Shown: piece after piece, positions 35,935 through 46,613 of the stretch
Position numbering within the stretch: position 1 is the first letter of the stretch
Layout of the letters: every line of letters begins with the position of its first letter
Source of the DNA: Legionella impletisoli
GTDB taxonomy: Bacteria > Pseudomonadota > Gammaproteobacteria > Legionellales > Legionellaceae
Reading direction: 5' to 3'
DNA length: 61,677 bases
NCBI RefSeq assembly: GCF_900639875.1
Contig: NZ_CAAAIA010000011.1
Location: forward strand, 1-61,677
Translations under genes and position numbers: made by a program
Notes under the pieces: generated by a model
Databases searched by the model: none
Seen by the model: only the letters and a program-made list of their open reading frames with translations
Told to the model about the DNA's origin: nothing

Positions 35935-38115
35935 ATGGAAGAGGTTGATTTTCGTATTCTTATTATTGGTAAGGATACAACAACAGCGGGAAAAAATTTT
36001 TTCGAATTTGAAAACAATTCAACCTCTCGACTTCGTCCTGTATTTAGTGTGGATCACACATCAACCAACTCTAAAGCGCTCGCTAAAATCAAAAAAAATT
36101 TAGTCAATAAGCACTCCTTTTTACTGGTTGTGTTGGCAGAAAAAGATCAATCTAACCTATCAAAATCCAACTTCATAAAACAAGCCCTACAGCTGGATGA
36201 AAAACTTTCGCTTATTGTTTATACCGATGATTTGAAAGATTTTTTTAAATATTCTTTTCCTTCAGGATTTAACGATAACGTCGTCGCGCTTAGAGAGCCA
36301 TACGATAAACAGGCATTGCAACAAGTCATTCGTGTGATGGCAAAAAAATGGATAATGGAGCGAGATGCAAAAGAATATTACAAGCTTATCAATCAGATAC
36401 TCGGTGATGATGTTTCATTACGCCATCAATCTCGTTCGCTCTTAAAAGCGGCTATTGAAACCAGTAGTTCAGGACTTTTGGTTGTAGACTTAAAAGGCAA
36501 TCTTGTTACGTATAATTCTCAGTTTATTCAAATATGGGATTTAAACCAACAGATCATCAAGGCGATGACGACACGAGAGCTCTTAACTAGCCTCATGGCA
36601 AAACTTTCAAAACCACTTACCTTTTTGCGGTTTGTTAACGGCATGAAACAGGATCCTGAGATTTCTGGTAAGGAGCGATGCCAATTAAAAAACGGCATCA
36701 TAATAGAATGTCTTTCTAAACCTTATAGCATGGATCAGTCGACCGCGGGAAGATTGTGGGTATTTCAAGATATTACTGAACGAGTTCAAATGGAGCATAA
36801 GCTTGCTTATCAGGCAACACACGATGCGCTTACTAAACTTCCTAATAGGATACTGCTCTTTGATCGTTTAAATCATTACCTTGAAACGCATCGACGTCAC
36901 AATGAACGTTTTGCTTTACTCTTTTTGGATTTGGACCGGTTCAAATTAGTTAACGATAGTCTAACGCACGCTTATGGCGACCGTTTATTATGCGCAGTAG
37001 TGAAGCGGATTTCAAAGTTAATCCGATCAAGCGATACCTTCGCAAGATTTGGGGGTGATGAGTTTATTATTATTCCATCGTCATTAAAATCCAAAGATGA
37101 TATCGTTTCGATAGCACATAAATTAGTTGATGCATTTCAAAAACCATTTACTATCAACGGAAAGGTGATTCAAATAAGAACAAGTATTGGTATAGCTATC
37201 TATCCTAATGATGGTAAAACAAGCAAACAATTATTAAATAGTGCGGATGTGGCAATGTACTATGCCAAAGAGCGTGGTGGGGACCAATTTCGTTTTTACA
37301 GCGATTCATTAAGCAAACAATCGAGACAACGATATCAACTGGAAGCACAACTTCAGCAGGCATTAAAGCGAAATGAATTCTATTTAGTCTATCAACCTCA
37401 ATTTAGTTCAAATCAACACATTTTAAAATCTGCTGAGGCCTTGATTCGATGGCGACATCCTGAAAAAGATGAAATCTTACCTATGAATTTTATACCAACT
37501 GCAGAACTAACTGGGCTCATTACCCCCATAGGTGAATGGGTGGTTGAAGAAGCCTGTCGACAACATTGTGCTTGGATTAAACTCGGTTTACCTCCGGTTT
37601 CTATCGCTGTAAATATTTCATTACGACAGATAAGACATTACGATTTTGTCAATAACATGACAAGAATTATTAAAAAACATGGCATTGATCCGAAATTTAT
37701 TAATATAGAAATCACTGAAAATACGCTTTTGGTCCATCGTGATGTCTGCGAAAAAATTAAAGATTTAAAATCACAAGGATTTAAAATTGTAATCGATGAT
37801 TTTGGTAGAGCGCATTCTAGTTTAAATTATTTGCGCGACCTGAAAGTCGATGGAATTAAAATTGATTCTTCCTTTATAAAAAATATTACGAAAGATGAAA
37901 ACGATGAGCTTGTTATTAAAGCCATGATCGCCATGGCTAATCGGATGGATTTTGAAGTGATTGCAGAAGGTGTTGAAACAGAGCAACAAGTCGATTTTTT
38001 AAAGGAACAACATTGTAATGGATTGCAGGGATACTATTTTTCACGCCCTCTTTCTCAACAAAAGGTAACGGAATTGTTTAAGAACTCGTTTATAAATAAC
38101 ATCCGTTCGACATGA
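35935..38115 (+). CDS. PAS-GGDEF-EAL cyclic-di-GMP protein with receiver-like N-terminus
   Basis: 726 residues from the ATG at 35935, chosen because GAGG lies 6 bases upstream; TTG and ATG starts further up are weaker. Residues ~5-130 look like a degenerate receiver-type fold (FRILIIGKD...LLVVLAEKD). A PAS-like domain follows (about 175-290, ETSSSGLLVVDLKGNLVTYN). The cyclase motif GGDEF is intact (373-377) with an RSSD product-inhibition site five residues before it. The phosphodiesterase domain has EAL (501-503), NIEITEN, Asp621-Asp622 and AEGVETEQQ. The usual DDFGTGYSSL reads DDFGRAHSSL. Both activities are possible; balance cannot be judged from sequence. There is no membrane segment, so it is cytosolic. 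Confidence 0.92.
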   Translation: MEEVDFRILIIGKDTTTAGKNFFEFENNSTSRLRPVFSVDHTSTNSKALAKIKKNLVNKHSFLLVVLAEKDQSNLSKSNFIKQALQLDEKLSLIVYTDDLKDFFKYSFPSGFNDNVVALREPYDKQALQQVIRVMAKKWIMERDAKEYYKLINQILGDDVSLRHQSRSLLKAAIETSSSGLLVVDLKGNLVTYNSQFIQIWDLNQQIIKAMTTRELLTSLMAKLSKPLTFLRFVNGMKQDPEISGKERCQLKNGIIIECLSKPYSMDQSTAGRLWVFQDITERVQMEHKLAYQATHDALTKLPNRILLFDRLNHYLETHRRHNERFALLFLDLDRFKLVNDSLTHAYGDRLLCAVVKRISKLIRSSDTFARFGGDEFIIIPSSLKSKDDIVSIAHKLVDAFQKPFTINGKVIQIRTSIGIAIYPNDGKTSKQLLNSADVAMYYAKERGGDQFRFYSDSLSKQSRQRYQLEAQLQQALKRNEFYLVYQPQFSSNQHILKSAEALIRWRHPEKDEILPMNFIPTAELTGLITPIGEWVVEEACRQHCAWIKLGLPPVSIAVNISLRQIRHYDFVNNMTRIIKKHGIDPKFINIEITENTLLVHRDVCEKIKDLKSQGFKIVIDDFGRAHSSLNYLRDLKVDGIKIDSSFIKNITKDENDELVIKAMIAMANRMDFEVIAEGVETEQQVDFLKEQHCNGLQGYYFSRPLSQQKVTELFKNSFINNIRST

Positions 38116-38167
38116 GCTTTTTATCGCTTGCATCCCTTCGATCATACACATGATTTAAGACGAATTA

Positions 38168-39511
38168 CTAAATTTTATCTTCAGTAATATCAATCATCAT
38201 CTGCAGAGCTTTTTTGGCATTTTCAATAACCCATGCTTGATCATGTGTTTCCAGCCTTTGACGAATACCACTGAACTCATTGACCACATCGCCCGCTTTA
38301 ACCTCGTTATAAGTCATGGTTTTCCCTTGGCGAAGCAAATCCAGCAATCCCACTAAATGAGGAGGATCATTTCGAGACATGGTCGCACAGCCACAACCAA
38401 ATCTAGTCGTGTCATGAGCTGTAGGTGCTTCAGCTAAATTGACGACTTCAATGCCAAGGGCTTTACAGTGTTGTTTTAAATTTTCAACCAGATGATTTTC
38501 TGTTCCTATGGCGTAGTGTTTTGTTTTTGCTCTATCCTCAGTGACGTAGTCCCAAATAAATGATGTAGAGCCAGCATGATCGGCTATTCGAACGACTTCA
38601 TTACGACATTCAGGGTGAACAATGGTTGTGTAGCCTTGATTGCGCCAATAGGTGCACATCTCCGGTTGATAATAGGTATGAACTGCACACTCACTTGCAA
38701 AGAGAATGAGTTCTGCTTTATCAAATGTTTCAAGTGTAGCTCTATCTTGATTGAACAAAGAATAGTGTGCTCCTGCACTACCTCCAGGCCAGTAAGCTAA
38801 ATTGTGAATACCTAACCACCAAGCAATATTTTCACCCATGTGTTGATCGGGAATAAATAATATTTTTTTTCCTTGCTTTTGCGCCCATCGAACAATTTTT
38901 TTAACGTTTGAGCTGGTGCATACAGCTCCACCTTGGGCACCAGTCATCGCTTTGACTCGACCAGAAGTATTCATGTAACAAACTGGAAGAATCTTGTTTG
39001 AGCCATATCGCTCATTTAAATCCAAAAATGCAGGTTCAACCATAAAGTCTTTGGCCAACATCTCCATCGTGCAGCCTGATTTCGGATTAGTGATGTAAAC
39101 GTGTTGATGATTGTTTGCGAGAATACTAATGGACTCTGCCATAAAGTGAACGGCTGATTCCACGATAACGGATTTCTCTGGATGATTCGCTGCCATAAGC
39201 GCTAGCTGATATGAGTCGCCTATCTTCCCACCAAACTGTTCAACGAGTCGCACGATATCACCGCCCATATAATAATGAGCGAGAAGTAATAATTGATCGC
39301 CAAAATGATCCTGAGCTTTGGTCATGTAGGGGCGCATCCATTCTAGAACGGTAGTGAGTTTGCGATCTGGAAGCGCCTGATAGGCTTCAGCGTAAGGGAT
39401 AAGCTCTTCTTGATACCAATCCAAAGGATAGTCACTTTGACAAATACTCATGTCGTTTGTAATTCGCATGAGGGTTTTTTCGGGATGGTAAGTATGATTG
39501 GTTTTAAACAT
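38168..39511 (-). CDS. nadA: Quinolinate synthase NadA
   Basis: 447 residues from the ATG at 39511, which has AGGTG upstream; a GTG three codons earlier is the other option. NadA condenses iminoaspartate with dihydroxyacetone phosphate to quinolinate on a [4Fe-4S] cluster. AHYYMGGDIVRLVEQFGGKI, CYMNTSGRVKAMTGAQGG, FIPDQHMGENIAWW and HPECRNEVV are family blocks. Candidate cluster cysteines are in GCTMEM, FASECAVH and FGCGC. It is about 100 residues longer than E. coli NadA, with an extended N-terminus and a C-terminal tail. It follows nadB in the purB-nadB-nadA unit. Confidence 0.93.
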   Translation of the reverse strand: MFKTNHTYHPEKTLMRITNDMSICQSDYPLDWYQEELIPYAEAYQALPDRKLTTVLEWMRPYMTKAQDHFGDQLLLLAHYYMGGDIVRLVEQFGGKIGDSYQLALMAANHPEKSVIVESAVHFMAESISILANNHQHVYITNPKSGCTMEMLAKDFMVEPAFLDLNERYGSNKILPVCYMNTSGRVKAMTGAQGGAVCTSSNVKKIVRWAQKQGKKILFIPDQHMGENIAWWLGIHNLAYWPGGSAGAHYSLFNQDRATLETFDKAELILFASECAVHTYYQPEMCTYWRNQGYTTIVHPECRNEVVRIADHAGSTSFIWDYVTEDRAKTKHYAIGTENHLVENLKQHCKALGIEVVNLAEAPTAHDTTRFGCGCATMSRNDPPHLVGLLDLLRQGKTMTYNEVKAGDVVNEFSGIRQRLETHDQAWVIENAKKALQMMIDITEDKI

Positions 39512-39548
39512 CGAATACACCTAATACAAAAACTATACAGGACCTTTT

Positions 39549-41198
39549 CTATGAAAAAGGAAACTGCGGCGAATTCATACGCGAGATACTTTCTTGCGTA
39601 TGAGGGCTTTTATAAGGAAAATCTTCTCGATAGTGCCCACCTCGTGATTCACGACGAGTAAGGGCTGCTCGAACAATTAACTCAGCATTGAGAATTATAT
39701 TTCTAAGCTCAATAAAATCACGCGTAATGCAATGATTCCAATAATACTCTTCAATAATTTTTTTTCTTTTTATAATTAATTGTAGCAGATCTTGAAGTCC
39801 GTCTTCTGTTCGTACAATTCCAGCGTAAGACGTCATTTCTCCACGTAAGCTTCGCCAATGTGCGTTAATTTGGCTGGCTCGTCTTGCGTTTACTTCCGAT
39901 GGGGAACTCCAGCGAGCAATGGGATCGGCCGAGACCCAAGGTTGATTGAGATCAGAAAGGCTTGCTCTGGCGGCATTAGAAGCCATAACGACGGCTTCCA
40001 GTAAAGAATTACTGGCAAGTCGGTTAGCGCCATGTAGCCCAGTAAAAGCGACTTCCCCAATCGCATATAAACGCTTCAAATCCGTTTTGCCTTGTGCATC
40101 TGTCAGTACGCCACCGCACTGATAATGCGCTGCCGGAACAACGGGTATCATATCTTGGCTCATGTCGATGCCAATGGCAGCCAGAGTATTATAAATATTG
40201 GGAAATCGTTTTTTCAAAAAAGATTTAGATTGGTGCGTAATATCAAGATAAACAAAACTTTGTTGACTTTGTTCAATCTCACTAAAAATGGCTCGGGACA
40301 CCACATCGCGTGTTGCGAGCTCCAATTTATCGGGGGCATAGCGATGCATAAATCGTTCGAGGGTATCGGCATTTTTTAAAAGCCCTCCTTCGCCACGAAC
40401 GGCCTCAGAGATTAAAAAATTGTTGACAGTGTGGTGGTGTAAGAGAGTAGGATGAAATTGATAAAACTCCATATTCCCCACGCGAGCACCAGCACGATAC
40501 GCCATAGCGACCCCATCGCCGGTGGCGACCATCGGGTTTGACGTATAACGAAAAGTTTTTCCAGCACCTCCAGTGGCTAAAATTACCGAGCGAGCCAAAA
40601 AAGTATGAATCCGGTTTTTTTTACAGTCTAGTATGTAGGCTCCTAACACTTCGCCTTGATTTTCAGTTTGATGAGGGAGATAACGCGTAATTAAATTAAC
40701 GGCGATATGATTTTCAAAAAATGAGACCTGTGATTCGTTTCTAACGGATAAAAGCAAGGCATTCGTGGTATTCATCCCAGTTCTGTCACCGCAGTTAAAG
40801 ATACGTCGATGAGAATGCCCGCCTTCTTTAGCTAAGGTATATTGACCTTCAGGGGTTTTATCAAACTCAATTTCGTAGCGTTGTAATTGACGAATCGCTT
40901 CAGGGCCCTGGCGAATAATGCTTTCCACCGACGGACGATAACACAACCCATCGCCGGCGATAAGGGTATCTTGGATGTGAGAGTCCATAGAGTCTTCTGG
41001 TAAAAAAACGGCTGCGATGCCTCCTTGAGCATAATGACTGTTAGATTCTTCCGCTTGCGCCTTGCTAATTAAAGCAATTTTGGCATGGGGAGCTAGCTCA
41101 AGGAGCTGCTTACAGTAATGCAGTCCGGCAAGACCAGTCCCAATAACTAATGCGTCGAATTCAAACGTATCGCCTTGTTGAGAAAAAGTCTTGCTCAT
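39549..41198 (-). CDS. nadB: L-aspartate oxidase NadB
   Basis: 549-residue flavoprotein that oxidises aspartate to iminoaspartate, the first step of de novo NAD synthesis. The FAD-binding opening ALVIGTGLAGLHYCKQL, the ESNSHYAQGGIAAVF block, SVILATGGAGKTFRYTSNP and the VVPAAHYQCGGVLTD segment are characteristic, with GLHGANRLASNSLLEAVV near the end. The start ATG overlaps the purB stop (ATGA), so translation is coupled. The product feeds directly to NadA encoded next. Confidence 0.95.
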   Translation of the reverse strand: MSKTFSQQGDTFEFDALVIGTGLAGLHYCKQLLELAPHAKIALISKAQAEESNSHYAQGGIAAVFLPEDSMDSHIQDTLIAGDGLCYRPSVESIIRQGPEAIRQLQRYEIEFDKTPEGQYTLAKEGGHSHRRIFNCGDRTGMNTTNALLLSVRNESQVSFFENHIAVNLITRYLPHQTENQGEVLGAYILDCKKNRIHTFLARSVILATGGAGKTFRYTSNPMVATGDGVAMAYRAGARVGNMEFYQFHPTLLHHHTVNNFLISEAVRGEGGLLKNADTLERFMHRYAPDKLELATRDVVSRAIFSEIEQSQQSFVYLDITHQSKSFLKKRFPNIYNTLAAIGIDMSQDMIPVVPAAHYQCGGVLTDAQGKTDLKRLYAIGEVAFTGLHGANRLASNSLLEAVVMASNAARASLSDLNQPWVSADPIARWSSPSEVNARRASQINAHWRSLRGEMTSYAGIVRTEDGLQDLLQLIIKRKKIIEEYYWNHCITRDFIELRNIILNAELIVRAALTRRESRGGHYREDFPYKSPHTQESISRMNSPQFPFS

Positions 41199-42565
41199 GA
41201 AAATGCTTTAACCAACTGCGCAGCAAGCCCTGTATATTGCTCTGGGGTTAATTCAAGAAGCCTTTTCTTAGCTTTTTCAGGAATATCTAAGGACTCGATG
41301 AACGCGTTTAGACTTTCCGCATCAATCCCTTGACCGCGAGTTAAATCTTTTAATTGCTCGTACGCATTAGGAACGTTATAACGTCGCATCACCGTTTGAA
41401 CCGCTTCCGCTAAGACTTCCCAGGTTTCAGCGAGATCGTCTTTTAATGCTTGCTGGTTGATTTGAAGTTTTTCACTGCCTTTGACTATCGATTTATAGGC
41501 AATGAGTGAATAGGCGAAAGCCACACCAATATTACGCATGACGGTGGAGTCTGATAAGTCTCTTTGTAAACGAGAGAGGGGGAGCTTATTCGCGAAATGA
41601 TCAAACAACGCGTTCGCCAATCCTAAATTGCCTTCGGCATTTTCAAAATCAATCGGATTAATTTTATGCGGCATGGTAGAAGAGCCTACCTCATTATCAA
41701 CGGGCTTTTGTTTAAAATATCCTAACGAGATATAACTCCAAACGTCCTTTGTAAAATCAAGAAGAATGTTGTTAATGCGTATCATTAAATGAGAGACTTC
41801 GGCTAACCCATCATGCGGTTCAATTTGCGTTGTATAAGCACTAAAGGATAAACCAAGATCAGCTACAAACTTGGAGCAATGAGCTCGCCAATCCACCTCA
41901 GGGTAAGCCACCACATGCGCATTGTAATTCCCTACAGCACCATTGCATTTCGCAGAGATAAGAACTTCCGCTAATTGTTGCTGAGGACGCTTTAAGCGCG
42001 CAGCAAAATTGATAAGCTCCTTACCCATAGTCGTTGGGGTCGCCGGTTGGCCGTGAGTGCGACCCAGCATGGCACGCTCAGCATGTTGTTTGCCAAGCAA
42101 GGTAATGCTGGCGGTAATTTCCGCCAAATTAGGCAGCATGACTTTTGCGATAGCCTCTTTAATCATTAAGGCGTAGGCCAGATTGTTTATGTCTTCAGAG
42201 GTGAGGGCAAAGTGAATAAAGCTTGTTGTATGTTTTAAACCATCATGCTCCTGGAGCCTATCTCTAAGATAATATTCAACGGCTTTTACGTCGTGATTCG
42301 TCTGCTTTTCATACGCCTTGACTTCTTCGGCTTCCCGCTCATTAAATTTCTCTAAAATGCTTTTGAGAAAGGTCTTTTCATTTGATCCGAGTTTGGAAAT
42401 TTCTTTAACCTGAGGGTTTTGGGCAAGGGATTCTAACCAACGAATTTCCACCAGGAGGCGATAATAAATAAGGGCTTGTTCGCTAAAGTAGGAATTTAGT
42501 TTACGGGTTTTAGAAAGATATCGGCCGTCAATAGGAGAAATCGCGTTTAATGGAGACAAAGTCAT
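41195..42565 (-). CDS. purB: Adenylosuccinate lyase
   Basis: 456 residues. PurB acts twice in purine synthesis, releasing fumarate from SAICAR and from adenylosuccinate. The signature loop GSSTMPHKINPIDFENAEG and the RTHGQPATPTTMGKEL block with the catalytic His are intact. Length equals the E. coli enzyme. It heads a unit with nadB and nadA, which couples purine and NAD supply; the pairing itself may be incidental. Confidence 0.96.
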   Translation of the reverse strand: MTLSPLNAISPIDGRYLSKTRKLNSYFSEQALIYYRLLVEIRWLESLAQNPQVKEISKLGSNEKTFLKSILEKFNEREAEEVKAYEKQTNHDVKAVEYYLRDRLQEHDGLKHTTSFIHFALTSEDINNLAYALMIKEAIAKVMLPNLAEITASITLLGKQHAERAMLGRTHGQPATPTTMGKELINFAARLKRPQQQLAEVLISAKCNGAVGNYNAHVVAYPEVDWRAHCSKFVADLGLSFSAYTTQIEPHDGLAEVSHLMIRINNILLDFTKDVWSYISLGYFKQKPVDNEVGSSTMPHKINPIDFENAEGNLGLANALFDHFANKLPLSRLQRDLSDSTVMRNIGVAFAYSLIAYKSIVKGSEKLQINQQALKDDLAETWEVLAEAVQTVMRRYNVPNAYEQLKDLTRGQGIDAESLNAFIESLDIPEKAKKRLLELTPEQYTGLAAQLVKAFS

Positions 42566-42678
42566 GGCATTATCGAGAAATTAGAAAGTGCATATGATAT
42601 TAAATGACGTTCTAATTCACAACCTCCAGCAATTTAAGTAGAATGAATTTTCATGATCGTATTGGATATGAGGAATTT

Positions 42679-45057
42679 ATGGCTGATAACGCTTATACAA
42701 TAGAACTCCAACACTTGTCGATGAAGGACTTAGAGCAAGTGGGCGGTAAAAACGCCTCATTAGGTGAGATGATTAGCCATTTATCCTCAGCCGGTGTGTC
42801 CGTGCCAACGGGATTTGCGACAACTGCTGATGCGTTTAGAAGCTTTTTAGTCGATAACGGACTTGATAAAAAAATTCAAACCTTGCTCTCATCTTTAGAT
42901 GTTGAAGACGTAACCGAGCTTGCTCGAGTCGGAAAAAAAGTTCGCGCCATGGTTTTAGAAGCTCCTTTTTCAGGAATCTTTGAAGACGCGGTGCGAACGG
43001 CGTATTTAAATCTAGTGAATACCATCGGTAATGAACATTTCAGTGTGGCCGTGCGCTCATCTGCTACCGCTGAAGATTTGCCGGATGCTTCTTTTGCCGG
43101 CCAGCAAGAAACCCTCTTAAATGTGCATGGAATTGACGAAATCTTAATCGCCATCAAAACGGTTTTTGCTTCTTTATATAATGACCGAGCCATAGCTTAT
43201 CGCGTTCATCAAGGGTTTAATCATCAAGATGTAGCGCTATCGGTTGGCGTCCAACAAATGATTCGCAGTGACTTAGCGGTGAGTGGCGTCATGTTTACAA
43301 TGGATACCGAATCTGGTTTTGACCAGGTGGTGTTTATTACCTCTTCTTACGGGCTCGGTGAAATGGTGGTTCAAGGTGCAGTGAATCCTGATGAGTTTTA
43401 CGTTCACAAGCCAGCACTTGCCGCCGGTAAATCAGCCGTAGTTCGCCGCAATTTGGGGACCAAAGCCATCAAGATGATCTATAACGACGAAGCCAACACG
43501 AAAGAGAAGGTCAAAGTGATGGATGTGCCTAAACAAGAACAACGCCTTTTTTCTTTGACTTCAGATGAGGCGGAGTTACTTGCTAAACAAGCGGTGATTA
43601 TTGAAAAGCATTATGGTCGACCTATGGATATTGAGTGGGCGAAGGATGGTGTTGATGGGAAGTTATACATTCTTCAAGCCAGACCTGAAACAGTGAAAAG
43701 TCGCTCGAATAAGCAAGTACTTGAACGCTATCAACTTAAAGAAAGCGGAACCATTTTGAGTGAGGGTCGTAGTATTGGTCAACGGATTGGGCAAGGAAAT
43801 GCACGTGTTATAAAAGACATTAGCGAAATGCATAAAGTTGCTCCGGGTGATGTATTAATTTCAGACATGACCGACCCCGACTGGGAGCCTATCATGAAGC
43901 GGGCTTCAGCCATTGTCACCAATCGTGGTGGACGAACCTGTCATGCCGCGATTATCGCAAGGGAATTAGGCATCCCGGCTGTGGTAGGTTGTGGGGATGC
44001 CACGAAAGTGATTCGTGATGGTGAGCCTGTTACGGTGAGCTGTGCTGAAGGAGATAATGGCTATGTTTATGAGGGATTATTGCCCTTTGAATGCATCCAG
44101 CTTGATGTGGATACTATGCCCGAATTACCCGTGAAAGTGATGCTAAATGTGGGTAACCCTGAACGTGCGTTTACCTTCCAATCGATTCCAAATGCAGGCG
44201 TTGGTCTTGCGCGGCTTGAATTTTTAATATCCAATACCATTGGCATTCATCCCAAAGCTCTGCTGCAGTTTGATGCTTTGGAAGATAAAAAGCTTAAAGA
44301 ATACATCGATGAAAAGACCGCTGCTTATCAGTCACCGGTTGAATTTTATATCGAACGGCTAAAAGAAGGCATTGCTACGATTGCTGCGGCATTTTATCCA
44401 AAGCCTGTGATAGTGCGCTTATCCGATTTTAAATCAAACGAATACGCGAATTTAGTCGGTGGAAATCTTTATGAGCCAGATGAAGAAAACCCGATGTTAG
44501 GATTTCGCGGCGCATCTCGATACATTTCGAAGGATTTTGCTGATTGCTTTGCCTTAGAGTGCCAAGCAGTCAAACGAGTTCGTAACGACATGGGCTTGAA
44601 TAATGTCGAGGTCATGATTCCTTTTGTAAGAACCATTCGTGAAGCCGAGCAGGTAATTCAAATTCTCAAACAACATGGACTTGAACGTGGAAAAGAAAAT
44701 TTACGCATTATTATGATGTGTGAATTGCCATCCAATGCCTTACTCGCTGAGGCGTTTTTAACTTATTTTGATGGATTTTCAATTGGTTCAAATGATTTGA
44801 CTCAATTGACCCTCGGGTTAGATAGAGATTCAGCCTTAATCGCTTCTCAGTTTGATGAGCGAGATGATGCAGTCAAACAACTGCTGCATATGGCGATATC
44901 AGCTTGCAAGCAACAAGGAAAATACGTAGGTATTTGCGGACAAGGGCCTTCCGATCACCAGGATTTTGCAGAATGGTTGATGAAAGAAGGTATTGATAGC
45001 CTTTCTCTAAATCCAGATTCGGTGCTTGAAACCTGTTTGTTTCTGGCAAAAAAGTAA
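42679..45057 (+). CDS. ppsA: Phosphoenolpyruvate synthase
   Basis: 792 residues from the ATG at 42679, exactly the E. coli length; it has GAGG 6 bases upstream, while the first in-frame ATG 12 codons earlier lacks one. PpsA makes phosphoenolpyruvate from pyruvate and ATP and is needed for growth on amino acids or pyruvate. The N-terminal ATP-grasp part starts [11 protein letters not shown]; the phospho-histidine is His422 in [15 protein letters not shown]; the C-terminal barrel carries the [17 protein letters not shown] motif. It is divergent from purB with a short shared promoter region. Confidence 0.96.
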   Translation: MADNAYTIELQHLSMKDLEQVGGKNASLGEMISHLSSAGVSVPTGFATTADAFRSFLVDNGLDKKIQTLLSSLDVEDVTELARVGKKVRAMVLEAPFSGIFEDAVRTAYLNLVNTIGNEHFSVAVRSSATAEDLPDASFAGQQETLLNVHGIDEILIAIKTVFASLYNDRAIAYRVHQGFNHQDVALSVGVQQMIRSDLAVSGVMFTMDTESGFDQVVFITSSYGLGEMVVQGAVNPDEFYVHKPALAAGKSAVVRRNLGTKAIKMIYNDEANTKEKVKVMDVPKQEQRLFSLTSDEAELLAKQAVIIEKHYGRPMDIEWAKDGVDGKLYILQARPETVKSRSNKQVLERYQLKESGTILSEGRSIGQRIGQGNARVIKDISEMHKVAPGDVLISDMTDPDWEPIMKRASAIVTNRGGRTCHAAIIARELGIPAVVGCGDATKVIRDGEPVTVSCAEGDNGYVYEGLLPFECIQLDVDTMPELPVKVMLNVGNPERAFTFQSIPNAGVGLARLEFLISNTIGIHPKALLQFDALEDKKLKEYIDEKTAAYQSPVEFYIERLKEGIATIAAAFYPKPVIVRLSDFKSNEYANLVGGNLYEPDEENPMLGFRGASRYISKDFADCFALECQAVKRVRNDMGLNNVEVMIPFVRTIREAEQVIQILKQHGLERGKENLRIIMMCELPSNALLAEAFLTYFDGFSIGSNDLTQLTLGLDRDSALIASQFDERDDAVKQLLHMAISACKQQGKYVGICGQGPSDHQDFAEWLMKEGIDSLSLNPDSVLETCLFLAKK

Positions 45058-45173
45058 TTCTTAACTTAAGCTATTTAAACTTCATGCATTCTGAGCTTAG
45101 TAAGTGCTGAGTATAGCGATAGAAAAAGGACCTCTAAGGAAGAAATGAACGGATTTTCAAAGGATGAAACGTA

Positions 45174-46607
45174 ATGCGCCGTTTCCGATTCTGGCCTCTC
45201 ATAATCCTATTTTTCCCGCCACTTTTATATGCCGGCGTGGGTGATACTCACTTTGAACCGGTTGCCTCCGTTATTTTATGGGTAACCCTCATTTTTTTTC
45301 TAGGTATTACGGGTCGCTACATTGCTGAACTGCTCAATCAGCCTGGTGTACTTGGCGAGCTGTTAATGGGGGTTTTAGTTGGAAATTTATTTTATTTTTT
45401 GGGAATGCCCCTTGCGCTTGTGCTTAGAGAAGGGCCGGCTATTTACAGCATTATGAATGATTTGCTCACAGGGATCCCTTTACATGAAGCCGTGACTTCC
45501 ACCATTCATGATCCAACAGAAGCTTTGCAAATGATTCAAGCGCTGAAAGGAGCAAGTGGTGCGAGTTGGTTGAAAGTGGCTTACGTGGTGGATATTTTCT
45601 CGCGATATGGCGTTATTTTCCTCTTATTTATGGTGGGGTTGGAAACGTCAGTGGATGAATTAGTGCATACGGGGATGGAATCTCTCAAAGTCGCTGTCAT
45701 TGGTGTTGTTGCCCCAATTCTTTTGGCTATGGGGTTTATGTATATCTTTATGCCCTTTTCGTCTTATCAATCTGATTTGTTTGTCGCGGCCACTTTATCA
45801 GCCACGAGTATTGGAATCACCGCGCGCGTTTTAAAAGAATTAAAGAAAGTACAAACCCGTGAAGCCAAAACGATTCTTGGGGCGGCTATGATTGATGATA
45901 TTCTTGGCTTAATTGCTCTCGCAATTGTAACGAGTATTGTGGTGAGTGGGGCTCTTGATATTTTTAACGTCAGTCGAATTATTCTTTTATCCGTTTTGTT
46001 TTTTTCAATCGCGCTTTTATTTGGGACTTGGTTTCTTAAAAAAGTTCTGTATCTTTTTAAGTTTTTAGAGGTTTGGGAAGCTAAGTTATTTGTCACGTTT
46101 ATTTTTGTAATGCTCTTTTCTTGGTTTGCAACGTTAATTCAGCTCGCTACGATTATTGGTGCATTTGCTGCAGGCATTATCATTAGCGAAGAGCTGTTTC
46201 CCAAAAAATTTGATCGCCATAATCGATTAAACGTCGCTGAATTGGTTGCTCCTTTAGAGTTTATTTTGGCTCCATTGTTTTTCGTCTTAATGGGAATTCA
46301 AGTCAAAATTGAGTTATTTTTTAATTTGAATGTTCTATTTCTAGCATTTGGACTTATAATCGCCGCTATATTAGGAAAATTAGTTTGTGGTCTCGGTGCA
46401 AGTCGAAAGTCAGATCGCCTTTTGGTTGGTATTGGCATGCTACCCAGGGGAGAAGTCGGGCTTATTTTTGCCTCGATTGGCCGAAAGCTTGAGGTGATTT
46501 CAGATCAATTATTTTCCGCCATTATTCTTATGGTTATCGTGACGACTTTAATTGCACCGCTTTGGATGAAGGCCCGTTATGCAAAGCAAAAGGCTGTTTA
46601 TAGGTAG
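45174..46607 (+). CDS. CPA2-family cation/proton antiporter
   Basis: 477 residues with about 13 hydrophobic segments, the first possibly a signal-anchor (PLIILFFPPLLYAGVG). The Kef/NhaS-type core is clear: LNQPGVLGELLMGVLVGNL, FMVGLETSVDELV, ATLSATSIGITARVL, GAAMIDDILGLIALAI (paired Asp in the transport site) and LPRGEVGLIFASIG. There is no C-terminal TrkA-N domain, so it resembles stand-alone Na+/H+ or K+/H+ antiporters more than full KefB. A ~40-residue loop between helices 3 and 4 (GIPLHEAVTSTIHDPTEALQ) is an insertion compared with what I recall. It precedes nadC by 6 bases. Confidence 0.88.
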   Translation: MRRFRFWPLIILFFPPLLYAGVGDTHFEPVASVILWVTLIFFLGITGRYIAELLNQPGVLGELLMGVLVGNLFYFLGMPLALVLREGPAIYSIMNDLLTGIPLHEAVTSTIHDPTEALQMIQALKGASGASWLKVAYVVDIFSRYGVIFLLFMVGLETSVDELVHTGMESLKVAVIGVVAPILLAMGFMYIFMPFSSYQSDLFVAATLSATSIGITARVLKELKKVQTREAKTILGAAMIDDILGLIALAIVTSIVVSGALDIFNVSRIILLSVLFFSIALLFGTWFLKKVLYLFKFLEVWEAKLFVTFIFVMLFSWFATLIQLATIIGAFAAGIIISEELFPKKFDRHNRLNVAELVAPLEFILAPLFFVLMGIQVKIELFFNLNVLFLAFGLIIAAILGKLVCGLGASRKSDRLLVGIGMLPRGEVGLIFASIGRKLEVISDQLFSAIILMVIVTTLIAPLWMKARYAKQKAVYR

Positions 46608-46613
46608 TTAGAT

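Noticed and set aside
45767-46096. 109-codon open frame opposite the antiporter
   Set aside because: Shadow of a membrane protein with strong codon pattern on the plus strand.
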